Positions 34,060-41,741 of a stretch of DNA of 43,391 nt are shown here, one piece after another. The position numbers and the translations under genes are program-made. Origin of the DNA: an uncultured Roseburia sp. GTDB lineage: Bacteria; Bacillota; Clostridia; Lachnospirales; Lachnospiraceae. Each line of letters begins with the position of its first letter. Within the stretch, counting starts at the first letter, position 1. The stretch covers positions 1 to 43,391 of the forward strand of contig CAJUNX010000035.1 of the NCBI GenBank assembly GCA_910587865.1. The letters are read 5' to 3'. The notes beneath the pieces are model-generated. The model had not been told where the DNA came from. It ran no database searches and saw only the letters and a list, made by a program, of their open reading frames with translations.

Positions 34060-34965
34060 ATGGTATCTGTGTGTCTGTGTGCAGGTCTGACTATAATTGT
34101 CATTCTGCTGATTGTAAAACGAATCGTTCTGCGCCGGGATATCGATGCGCTGCGGGAGGAGTTTGCGGCGCGTCTTTTTGCCGACAGCAATACGGGAATC
34201 CGCACTGCATCCGCAGATCCGGCGCTGCTGCGCCTGGCGGAAACGCTCGACGGACAGGTAAAGAGGATGCGTCTGGCACAGATCCGCTACGAGCAGGGAG
34301 ACGAGGAGCTAAAGACCGCAATCACGAATATGTCGCACGACATCCGGACACCGCTGACCGCCATCTGCGGCTATATGGAGCTGTTAAAGGAGCTTCCGCT
34401 TTCAGAGGAGGCGAAGGAATATCTTGCGATCACGGATAACCGCGTGCAGCTGTTAAAGGAGCTTTCGGAGGAGCTGTTTCGCTATTCGGTTGTGATGGCG
34501 GCTTCGTACGAAAAACGGGTGAGCGTGTCGTTAAACGGCGCCGTCGAGGAATGTGTGGCTGCATTTTATGGGGCGCTCCTTCGGGCCGGGATCGAACCGG
34601 TGACGGAGTTTCCGGAGAGAGCCGTCCGCCGTCAACTGAATCCGCAGGCGCTGGAGAGAATTCTTTCGAATCTGATGAGCAATGCGGTCAGATACAGTGA
34701 CGGCGATCTTGTGATCCGGCTCTCAGAGGACGGGACGATCTGTTTTTCCAATCATGCGGGAGGGCTTGACGAGCTTTCTGCGGCGCATTTATCCGACCGG
34801 TTTTACACGGTAAATGACGGCGGCACATCGACAGGACTCGGGCTTTCGATTGCGCGGGCGCTGACAAAGGAGATGGGCGGAACCTTTGGGGTGGAATATG
34901 AGAACGGGATGCTTTCGATCCGGGTGAAGTTTTTTGGGGATGATACAGACGGACAGCAGATGTGA
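34060..34965 (+). CDS. Sensor histidine kinase
   Basis: A 301-residue kinase with a single N-terminal span (about 3-22), a short coiled region, the His box NMSHDIRTPLTAICGYMELL (about residue 92), N box ERILSNLMSNAVRYS and a G box TGLGLSIARALTKEMGG. With one membrane span and no outside domain it must sense through a partner, most likely the permease, as in lantibiotic and bacitracin detection systems. It closes the operon 10 bp after the permease and is followed directly by a strong terminator. Probable partner: regulator at 31474-32145. Confidence 0.9.
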   Translation: MVSVCLCAGLTIIVILLIVKRIVLRRDIDALREEFAARLFADSNTGIRTASADPALLRLAETLDGQVKRMRLAQIRYEQGDEELKTAITNMSHDIRTPLTAICGYMELLKELPLSEEAKEYLAITDNRVQLLKELSEELFRYSVVMAASYEKRVSVSLNGAVEECVAAFYGALLRAGIEPVTEFPERAVRRQLNPQALERILSNLMSNAVRYSDGDLVIRLSEDGTICFSNHAGGLDELSAAHLSDRFYTVNDGGTSTGLGLSIARALTKEMGGTFGVEYENGMLSIRVKFFGDDTDGQQM

Positions 34966-34999
34966 AAAAAGAAGATCCGCATTGCGGATCTTCTTTTTT
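34965..34999. terminator. Bidirectional terminator between the kinase and zinc-ribbon genes
   Basis: A perfect 16-bp inverted repeat (34965-34980 and 34984-34999, loop ATT) with A6 on one side and T6 on the other serves both converging transcripts. Confidence 0.93.
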
Positions 35000-35100
35000 A
35001 TGTACAGAGACGCATAGGAAAATCAGCTGCTTTGCAGGATGCGTCCCGTCCGGCGGAGGAAATCCTTCCTTCCTGCCCGGTCCCGGTATGTATATCCTGT

Positions 35101-35583
35101 TTATTTCGGAAGCGGGAGCATCCCGGTCTTCTGATATTCCTTCCATGCTTTCTGGAACTGGAAGGTGGCGATTACGGCGTAGATTGCAGCGAGCAGAATC
35201 AGATATCCGCCGAAAGCTCCTGTTGTGATATAGACGAAGATGGTGTTAAAAATCGAGTATGCCAGGATAAGAAGCGCGCATACACGGCTCTGCGCGAGCT
35301 GGATGCCGAGTCCGAATCCAACGACGATGGCAATGTCGAGAATGACCAGCATGTTGCCTGCAATAAAACCGAGTACCAGAGAAAGCGCACCGCAGACATA
35401 GAGAATGATCGCGGAACTTTTGATGCTGGCGGTGGTCTTTTTGAGGTTCGGGTGCTTATAAAACTCCTTTTTGGTCATGGGACCGGCGCCGTAACCACCT
35501 GCAAACTGACCGGCCGGAGCGCCGCAGTTCGGGCATGCCGGAGCGCCGTCCGGATACTGGGTACCACACTGTGAACATTGCAT
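35101..35583 (-). CDS. Zinc-ribbon membrane protein
   Basis: A 160-residue protein with a zinc-ribbon at the N terminus (Cys pairs in CSQCG and CPNCG, residues 3-20), a short linker and then four hydrophobic spans (about 53-150). I use the ATG at 35583, preceded by AAGGAGG, not the frame open to 35655. Zinc-ribbon membrane proteins of this kind are frequent in Firmicutes with no established role. It is monocistronic and transcribed leftward. Confidence 0.85.
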   Translation of the reverse strand: MQCSQCGTQYPDGAPACPNCGAPAGQFAGGYGAGPMTKKEFYKHPNLKKTTASIKSSAIILYVCGALSLVLGFIAGNMLVILDIAIVVGFGLGIQLAQSRVCALLILAYSIFNTIFVYITTGAFGGYLILLAAIYAVIATFQFQKAWKEYQKTGMLPLPK

Positions 35584-35620
35584 AACAATTTCCTCCTTGA
35601 AAGTTAAAATATGTACTATT

Positions 35621-35649
35621 ATTTTAAAATAAAATCCTCCGGATGTAAA
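35621..35649 (-). promoter_or_regulatory. Promoter of the zinc-ribbon gene
   Basis: On the minus strand TTTACA (35644-35649) and TAAAAT (35621-35626), 17 bp apart, 38 bp before the start. Confidence 0.5.
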
Positions 35650-35716
35650 GTACATTTCTTCATATATATTTTTGTTGCACAGAAACGGTACTTTGTTGCA
35701 GGTTGCCAGATCCTTC

Positions 35717-35744
35717 TTGCAAAGAAAACGGTGACTGTTATAAT
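35717..35744 (+). promoter_or_regulatory. galK promoter
   Basis: TTGCAA (35717-35722) and TATAAT (35739-35744), 16 bp apart, 55 bp before the galK start. Confidence 0.6.
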
Positions 35745-35799
35745 GGATCCATATAACAGGTCAACCGGGAAAAATGATGTAAAGGAGGATGGGCAGAAG

Positions 35800-36975
35800 A
35801 TGATCACAGAGAGAGAGAGAGTGAGGGAGACATTTGAGAACTTATTCGGGAGCGAGGGGGAGATCCGCCTCTATTTTGCGCCGGGGCGCGTCAATATGAT
35901 CGGGGAGCACACGGATTATAACGGCGGGCATGTGTTCCCCTGTGCGCTGACGATCGGCACCTACGCGGCGGCGAGGAAGCGGACGGATCGGAAACTCCGG
36001 CTTTATTCCATGAATTTTGAGAAGCGGGGGGTGACGGAGTCCTCGCTTGATGAACTTACATATCAGGAGGAAGCGGGCTGGACCAATTATCCGAAGGGCA
36101 TGATCTGGGCATTTGGAGAGAAGGGCATGAAGGTGGAGCAGGGATTTGACCTTGTGCTGTTCGGAAATATCCCGAATGCGTCCGGACTTTCTTCCTCCGC
36201 ATCGGTGGAGATCGTGACGGGTTTTCTTTTAAAAGATCTCTTTGGATTTGAGGTGTCGAATCAGGAGCTGGCGCTGATCGGGCAGTATTCCGAGAATCGT
36301 TTTAACGGCGTCAACTGCGGGATCATGGACCAGTTTGCGATCGCGATGGGCCGGGCGGATCATGCGATTTTTCTCGACACGGCAACACTTAAGTACGAGT
36401 ACGCGCCGCTTTCCCTTGCCGGCGCAAAGATCGTGATTGCCTGCAGCAATAAAAAGCGCGGGCTCGGGGATTCGAAATACAATGAGAGACGCAGCGAGTG
36501 CGAGAGTGCGCTGGCCGCGCTTCAGAAGGCGGTAAAGATCGATTCGCTCGGCGATCTGACGGAAGAGCAGTTCGAGCAGTACAAGGATGTAATTTCGGAC
36601 GAGGTGCAGAGAAGGCGCGCAAAGCATGCGGTGTATGAGAATCAGAGAACCGTGCAGGCGGTGAAAGCGCTCGCGGACAACGACGTGGAGCGGTTTGGCG
36701 GGCTGATGAATGCATCCCATGTGTCCTTGCGCGACGATTACGAGGTGACCGGAATCGAGCTGGATACGCTTGTGGAGGAGGCGTGGAAGATCGACGGTGT
36801 GATCGGCTCGCGCATGACGGGAGCCGGTTTCGGCGGCTGTACGGTCAGCATCGTAAAGGACGAGGCGGTGGATGCGTTTATCGCGCAGGTCGGCGCGGCG
36901 TACGAGAAAAAGATCGGTTATGCGGCGGATTTTTATGTGGTTGAGATCGGCGACGGACCGGTGCGGCTGGCGTAG
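35800..36975 (+). CDS. galK: Galactokinase
   Basis: Phosphorylates galactose with ATP, the entry step of the Leloir pathway. The 391-residue protein has the galactokinase signature PGRVNMIGEHTDYNGGHV (about 25-42), the GHMP-kinase ATP loop NIPNASGLSSSASVE (about 121-135) and the third motif GAGFGGCTVSIV (about 345-356). I use the ATG at 35800 (AGGAGG about 12 bases upstream, slightly far); the frame is open to 35611 but this passes through the promoter. galT follows on the same strand after a 250-bp spacer filled by tandem repeats. Confidence 0.95.
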   Translation: MITERERVRETFENLFGSEGEIRLYFAPGRVNMIGEHTDYNGGHVFPCALTIGTYAAARKRTDRKLRLYSMNFEKRGVTESSLDELTYQEEAGWTNYPKGMIWAFGEKGMKVEQGFDLVLFGNIPNASGLSSSASVEIVTGFLLKDLFGFEVSNQELALIGQYSENRFNGVNCGIMDQFAIAMGRADHAIFLDTATLKYEYAPLSLAGAKIVIACSNKKRGLGDSKYNERRSECESALAALQKAVKIDSLGDLTEEQFEQYKDVISDEVQRRRAKHAVYENQRTVQAVKALADNDVERFGGLMNASHVSLRDDYEVTGIELDTLVEEAWKIDGVIGSRMTGAGFGGCTVSIVKDEAVDAFIAQVGAAYEKKIGYAADFYVVEIGDGPVRLA

Positions 36976-36994
36976 ATGAAGCGCAGCAGGTGCA

Positions 36995-37195
36995 GGGCAG
37001 GAAGGAAATGCGGGCAGCAGGCATCCATGCAGGATGTGTCTGCCGCCCCGGGGCAGGAAGGAAATGCGGGCAGCAGACGTCCGTGCAGGATGTGTCTGCC
37101 GCCGCCCCGGGGCAGGAAGGAAATGCGGGCAGCAGGCGTTCGTGCAGGATGTGTCTGCAACTGTCCCGGCGGGGGCAGGAAGGAAATGCCGGCGC
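36995..37195 (+). repeat. Degenerate GC-rich tandem array between galK and galT
   Basis: Four copies of a unit starting GGGCAGGAAGGAAATGC begin at 36995, 37051, 37110 and 37173; spacings are 56, 59 and 63 bp, so units differ by small indels. Each full unit can fold: GGCAG pairs with CTGCC around an inner CATCC/GGATG-like stem. The array lies inside the presumed galKT transcript and each copy carries a GGAAGG motif like the real galT ribosome site. Confidence 0.85.
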
Positions 37196-37225
37196 GGATA
37201 TAGAAAACGAAGCGGGAAGGAAAGG

Positions 37226-38773
37226 ATGACGGACATGATCACAGAGAAGATAGTTGCACTGACGGAATACGGGCTGGCGACGGGCTTAATCGAGCCGGCG
37301 GACCGGCTCTATACGATCAACCGGCTCTTAGAGCTGTTCGGACTGGATGAACCGGATGAAGAGGCGTATCAGGAACGTGTGCAGCCGATGACGCAGCGGG
37401 AGGCAGAGGATGCCCTTGAGGGGATTCTGGCAGGAATGCTTGACGACGCGGCAGCGCGCGGGCTGATCCCGGAAGATACGGTGACGTACCGGGATCTGTT
37501 TGACACAAAGATCATGTCGGTTCTCGTCCCGCGGCCGGGCGAAGTGCGCAGAAGGTTCTGCGGTCTGTACCATCACAATTCACCGACAGCGGCGACGGAT
37601 TATTTTTATAAATTGTGCTGCGACAGTGACTACATACGGCGTTACAGAGTGAAAAAAGATTTAAAGTGGACGACAGAGACGGAATACGGCACGCTTGACA
37701 TCACGATCAATCTCTCGAAGCCGGAAAAAGATCCGAAGGCGATTGCGGCGGCGAAGCTCGCGAAGCAGAGCGGTTATCCGAAGTGCCTGCTGTGTAAGGA
37801 AAACGAGGGATACGCCGGGCGGATCAACCATCCGGCCAGGCAGAACCATCGGATCATCCCTGTCACGATCAATGACAGCGAGTGGTATTTCCAGTATTCG
37901 CCGTATGTCTACTACAACGAGCACTGTATTGTATTCAACAACGAGCACACGCCGATGAAGATCGAGCGGGCGACCTTCGGGAAGCTTCTTGATTTTGTGA
38001 CGCAGTTCCCGCATTATTTCGTCGGATCCAACGCGGATCTGCCGATCGTGGGGGGATCCATTTTAACGCACGATCATTTTCAGGGAGGACATTATGAATT
38101 TGCGATGGCGAAAGCGCCGATCGGGCAGGAGATCAACTTTCGCGGGTATGAGGATGTGAAAGCCGGCATCGTAAAATGGCCGATGTCGGTGATCCGCATC
38201 CGGGCAAGGGAGCGGGAGCGCCTGATCGATCTGGCGGACCGGATTCTGGCAGCCTGGAGAGGCTATACAGACGAGGCGGCCTTTGTATTTGCGGAGACGG
38301 ACGGCGAGCCGCACAATACGATCACACCGATCGCACGGCGGCGCGGGGAGGAATATGAGCTCGATCTCGTATTGCGCAATAATATCACGACAAAGGAGCA
38401 TCCGCTCGGCGTCTATCACCCGCATGCGGATCTGCATCATATTAAGAAAGAAAATATCGGTCTGATCGAGGTGATGGGACTCGCGGTGCTCCCGGCGCGT
38501 CTGAAGGAGGAGATGGCAGAGCTGGAGAAGGCGGTGCTTGCGGGAGCGGATTTGAGGAGCAGCGAGGCAACGAGAGACCACGCGGACTGGGCAGAGCGGT
38601 TTCTGCCAAAATACGGGATCACGCCGGGGGCGGCGGTCAGCTCCGAAACGCTGCATGAGATCATCGAGAAGGAGATCGGGCTGGTTTTTCTTGAAGTATT
38701 AAAAGACGCCGGTGTTTATAAGTGCACGAAGGAGGGCAGGGAGGCGTTTCTGCGGTTTGCAGAGACTGTCTGA
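37226..38773 (+). CDS. galT: UDP-glucose-hexose-1-phosphate uridylyltransferase, class II
   Basis: Exchanges UMP between UDP-glucose and galactose-1-phosphate, the step after GalK. The 515-residue length and sequence are of the GalT2 type of Firmicutes, not the about 350-residue E. coli type. Visible features: GLYHHNSPTAATDYFYKLC, CLLCKENEGYAGR, the catalytic-region GGSILTHDHFQGGHYEF with the His-x-His pair, and YHPHADLHHIKKENIGLIEVMG. The start at 37226 has GGAAGGAAAGG upstream; the longer frame from 37034 is translated tandem repeat and is rejected. Confidence 0.95.
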   Translation: MTDMITEKIVALTEYGLATGLIEPADRLYTINRLLELFGLDEPDEEAYQERVQPMTQREAEDALEGILAGMLDDAAARGLIPEDTVTYRDLFDTKIMSVLVPRPGEVRRRFCGLYHHNSPTAATDYFYKLCCDSDYIRRYRVKKDLKWTTETEYGTLDITINLSKPEKDPKAIAAAKLAKQSGYPKCLLCKENEGYAGRINHPARQNHRIIPVTINDSEWYFQYSPYVYYNEHCIVFNNEHTPMKIERATFGKLLDFVTQFPHYFVGSNADLPIVGGSILTHDHFQGGHYEFAMAKAPIGQEINFRGYEDVKAGIVKWPMSVIRIRARERERLIDLADRILAAWRGYTDEAAFVFAETDGEPHNTITPIARRRGEEYELDLVLRNNITTKEHPLGVYHPHADLHHIKKENIGLIEVMGLAVLPARLKEEMAELEKAVLAGADLRSSEATRDHADWAERFLPKYGITPGAAVSSETLHEIIEKEIGLVFLEVLKDAGVYKCTKEGREAFLRFAETV

Positions 38774-39017
38774 AAAGCAGTCTGTTCATCATTGCAGCGA
38801 ATGTATGCCTTGTCGATATTTATATGAGAAAATGACAATAGCGCCTGTAACATGTCCCTTTTGAAGTAATGGCTGCCAGATTCTCCTTAAAATGCAGATG
38901 TTTCAAAATTGTCCTGGCATTGCTACCGCTGGTTGCGCAAATGTTCAGCAGACTATATGGAAGTCAATCGGGGATTCTGGTATTATCTGGTATCATAACA
39001 AGGAGGACATAAGACCT

Positions 39018-39491
39018 ATGAATTTTTCAGAAAAGCTTTTGAACTTACGGAAGGCTAAAGGCATGACACAGGAGCAGTTAGCTGAGAAACTTGATGTTTC
39101 AAGACAGTCCGTTTCCAAATGGGAAAGCGGCCAGGCCATTCCTGAATTGGAAAAGATTGTGGCATTGAGTACAATTTTTGACGTTACAACCGATTACCTG
39201 TTGAAGTCATCGGAGATTGATGATTTATCCGTGAAAACTAAAATGCTGGAAACGCAGCAACAGCAGATGCTTGTCCGTGAACAACGGCAGCACCAGATGG
39301 GGGCTTGTATTCTATACTCAATCGCTGTGTACCTGGTCTTTTTTGCAGTATGCTTTATTGAGCATGACTTCTTCCTTTTTCACGAAACGGATATAATGGG
39401 GAAACCAGTTGTATTCGCAGAATTTCTCATTGCAACTGCCGCTGTTATAGTTATTTGGGTTCGAAAACCTGGGAAAAGGACAATAGCATAA
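39018..39491 (+). CDS. XRE-type helix-turn-helix regulator with C-terminal membrane spans
   Basis: A 157-residue protein. Residues 1-66 are a lambda-repressor-like helix-turn-helix (LRKAKGMTQEQLAEKLDVSRQSVSKWESGQ) ending in FDVTTDYLL, the usual layout in Firmicutes. A short helical linker follows, then two hydrophobic spans (about 98-118 and 132-150), so the regulator is membrane-bound. Such proteins often sit next to, and control, a small transporter or toxin gene, but none is intact here. The start at 39018 follows AAGGAGGA. Base composition is clearly AT-richer than the genes before and after, as for the rest of this island, suggesting transfer. Confidence 0.85.
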   Translation: MNFSEKLLNLRKAKGMTQEQLAEKLDVSRQSVSKWESGQAIPELEKIVALSTIFDVTTDYLLKSSEIDDLSVKTKMLETQQQQMLVREQRQHQMGACILYSIAVYLVFFAVCFIEHDFFLFHETDIMGKPVVFAEFLIATAAVIVIWVRKPGKRTIA

Positions 39492-39505
39492 AAGAAAGAT
39501 ATAAT

Positions 39506-39530
39506 GGCCCTCGGTTTGAGGGCCGCTATA
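39506..39530 (+). terminator. Weak terminator after the XRE gene
   Basis: GGCCCTC (39506-39512) and GAGGGCC (39518-39524) with a 5-base loop, then GCTATATTT. Confidence 0.5.
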
Positions 39531-39593
39531 TTTATGCACAGGGCTTCGTCACTTTGACGAAGGATTTTGAAAACAGCGAATGAGCAATTATTT

Positions 39594-39701
39594 TTATTGC
39601 AGAGAAGTAATAACGGGATTGTCTTTAAATCCATATACCCGTTTTACTTCATTAGGATTTCTCGTATCTAACATCTGTGGGCGGTGTAAATCAATTCGAT
39701 T
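39594..39701 (-). pseudogene. Short open frame, possible gene tail
   Basis: A 35-codon open stretch without a start codon (containing PQMLDTRNPNEVKRVYGF) runs leftward to a stop at 39594. It takes over just where similarity to a membrane-protease N terminus ends, in another frame, so it may be the 3' remnant of a different gene joined by deletion. Family not recognised. Confidence 0.25.
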
Positions 39702-39805
39702 CCTATTTTTTTATTTAATGGATATGCTAAAGATTGCAGGACACAATAAAACACTATCCATACAATCGCAAAAGTCTGCTCGTTTTTCTCATATAACTTT
39801 TTCAT
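39668..39805 (-). pseudogene. Truncated N terminus of a CPBP-like membrane protein
   Basis: A 45-residue fragment starting MKKLYEKNEQTFAIVW at 39805, with AGGAGG 6-7 bases upstream, resembles the beginning (first membrane span, then a Lys-Ile-Gly turn) of CPBP-type intramembrane proteases. It ends after 45 residues where such proteins exceed 200. Similarity seems to stop near the Ile-Gly-Ile-Glu at about 39690. Identification rests on general pattern only. Confidence 0.4.
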
Positions 39806-40228
39806 TTCATTTCCTCCTGTATCGCTAATATCGCACCATACCCGTTCCAAATGGGGGGTTATAAGTTTTTCATCATACTCCAATGAATTGCCGGCTATGA
39901 TACTGGCATATCCATGTACGAACAACGCAAGCGTTATAAAAACCTCTTTTGTTTGTTCAATATTCATACCCATTTCTTCCTGCATTACGGAAATAACGGG
40001 GATAAGTTCCTCGGAATTTACCATTTCAAGCAAACTGTTGTGGGCGGCAAACCCCGATTGAAACAAAAAGCGGAACAAATAAGGTTCTTCAAGCGCAAAG
40101 CGGATATAATTTAACCCGATTCCAAGCATTATATCTTCTTGTGTTTCTGGAATGTTCATCAGATATTCCGTATGATATTCATCTGCTTTTTTATAAAGAC
40201 AAAGGAAAAATTCTACTATTTTTTACAG
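39806..40228 (-). pseudogene. TetR-family regulator missing its DNA-binding domain
   Basis: The C-terminal ligand-binding half of a TetR-type regulator, about 140 codons open from near 40228 (KIVEFFLCLYKKADEYHTEY onward, then YIRFALEEPYLFRFLF and VHGYASIIAGN). A stop codon lies immediately before the point where the helix-turn-helix should end, so the DNA-binding domain is lost; the aminotransferase promoter region now occupies that place. At its other end the frame runs without a stop into the CPBP-like fragment. The first ATG within it is at 40159. The locus is a remnant of a regulator-protease pair. Confidence 0.55.
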
Positions 40229-40267
40229 AAGTATGATATGATTCTTATCGGAAAAGGGGGAATCAGC

Positions 40268-41482
40268 ATGATTTCAAAGAGAATACAAAAAGCGATGGAG
40301 GGCAATTCCGCGATCCGTGCGATGTTTGTCGAGGGAAAAGCGATGGCGGCGAAGTACGGGGCGGAGCATGTCTATGATTTTTCTCTCGGGAATCCGGCGA
40401 CGCCGGCACCGGCAGCGGTGAACGATGCGATCCGGGAGCTGCTCGCGGAGGCGGATGCGGCAGGACCGGCGGGATCGCTCGCACTGCACGGCTATATGGA
40501 AAATTCCGGATACGGGGAGGTGCGGGCGGCGATTGCGGAAAATCTGAACCGGCGGTTTAGGACGACATTTGACGCGCACAACCTGATTATGACAGTCGGA
40601 GCGGCCGGAGGTTTAAATATTATTTTTAAGACGATTCTCGATCCGGGCGATGAGGTGATTGTTTTTGCACCGTTTTTCGGAGAATATCGTCAGTATGCGG
40701 CGAATTTTGGCGCGTCTCTTGTTGTGGCGGCGTCAGATCCGGATACCTTTCAGCCGGATGCGGATGAGCTTGCAAAAAAGATTACGCCGCGGACAAAGGC
40801 GCTGATTGTCAACACGCCGAACAATCCCACGGGCGTGATCTATCGGCCGGATACGATGCGCCGGATTGCGGAAATTCTGGAACAGAAACAGCGGGAGTAC
40901 GGCACGGATATCTATCTGGTCTCGGACGAGCCGTACCGCGAGCTGGTTTACGACGGGAAGAAAGAGGATTTTCTGACAGCATATTATGCGAATACAATTG
41001 TAGGATATTCGTTCAGCAAATCGCTGTCCCTGCCCGGAGAGCGGATCGGCTATGTGGCGGTGCCGGATGAAGCTGCGGATGCAGAAGATCTGATCCGCGG
41101 GATGGAGATCTCCAACCGGACGCTGGGATTTGTCAATGCGCCGTCCCTGATCCAGAAGGCCGTGGCGCGCTGTTTGGACGAGAAGCCGGATGTGGCGTTT
41201 TACGATGAAAACCGGAGGATGCTCTACGAGGGTCTGACGAAGTCCGGCTTTACCTGTATCCGCCCGGACGGCGCGTTTTACCTATGGGTAAAATCACCGG
41301 TATCGGATGAAAAGGCATTTGTCGAGGAGGGAAAAAAGCTGCGGATCCTGATGGTGCCGGGAAGCTCGTTCGGCTGTCCTGGATATGTGCGGCTGGCGTA
41401 CTGCGTCTCTCATGAGACGGTGAGGCATTCCCTGCCAGCATTTGAGGAGCTGGCGAAGGTGTACGGGCTGCAGAAAGGGTGA
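40268..41482 (+). CDS. PLP-dependent aminotransferase, class I/II
   Basis: A 404-residue fold-type I aminotransferase. The pyridoxal-phosphate lysine is in YSFSKSLSLPGERIGY (Lys251); other landmarks are the VYDFSLGNPATPAP start, NTPNNPTG (Asn for the cofactor ring) and VSDEPYRELVYDG. It is close to the aspartate/aromatic group found in Clostridia, where it often carries the note of pyridoxal aminotransferase; the amino donor is unknown. The ATG at 40268 has AGGGGGA upstream; the frame open from 40139 overlaps the TetR remnant. Normal GC-rich composition resumes here. hisC lies downstream beyond a 30-bp repeat array. Confidence 0.9.
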   Translation: MISKRIQKAMEGNSAIRAMFVEGKAMAAKYGAEHVYDFSLGNPATPAPAAVNDAIRELLAEADAAGPAGSLALHGYMENSGYGEVRAAIAENLNRRFRTTFDAHNLIMTVGAAGGLNIIFKTILDPGDEVIVFAPFFGEYRQYAANFGASLVVAASDPDTFQPDADELAKKITPRTKALIVNTPNNPTGVIYRPDTMRRIAEILEQKQREYGTDIYLVSDEPYRELVYDGKKEDFLTAYYANTIVGYSFSKSLSLPGERIGYVAVPDEAADAEDLIRGMEISNRTLGFVNAPSLIQKAVARCLDEKPDVAFYDENRRMLYEGLTKSGFTCIRPDGAFYLWVKSPVSDEKAFVEEGKKLRILMVPGSSFGCPGYVRLAYCVSHETVRHSLPAFEELAKVYGLQKG

Positions 41483-41735
41483 GAGCCGTGACGCCGGTGA
41501 GAAAAAGGAAGAGAGTCGGTGATGCGGCATGAAAAAAGGAAAAGAGCCGTAACGCGGCATGAAAGAAGGAAAAGAGTGGTGGTGCCGGCATGAAAAAAAG
41601 AGAGGGCCGGTGATGCGGCATGAAAAAAGAAGAGAGAGCCGTGATGCCGGCATGAAAAAAGAAGAGAAGGCCGGTGACGCGGCATGAAAGAAGGAAAAGA
41701 GCCGTAACGCCGGTGAGAAAAAACAGACGGGAGAG
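41483..41735 (+). repeat. 30-bp tandem repeat array between the two aminotransferase genes
   Basis: Eight diverged copies of a unit like GAGCCGTGACGCGGCATGAA followed by a purine run start at about 41483, 41513, 41544, 41574, 41602, 41636, 41666 and 41699 (28-34 bp apart). The first copy begins at the stop of the aminotransferase gene. Each contains a GCCG..CGGC inverted pair and an A/G run. The array fills the 259-bp gap up to hisC. Confidence 0.85.
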
Positions 41736-41741
41736 TAACAG

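Noticed and set aside
37034..37225. N-terminal extension of galT through the tandem repeats
   Set aside because: Would add 64 residues of translated repeat absent from GalT2 proteins; the ATG at 37226 has a good ribosome site.
36229..37242. Antisense frame of 337 codons over galK and the repeat array
   Set aside because: Overlaps a clear galK gene fully; the repeats lend it length. No family pattern.
38869..39012. 47-codon hydrophobic frame upstream of the XRE gene
   Set aside because: No ribosome site and it ends within the ribosome site of the real gene. Could be a decayed fragment, but not supportable.
41483..41735. CRISPR array
   Set aside because: Units are 28-34 bp, directly adjoining and diverged throughout; there are no unique spacers of constant length and no cas genes.
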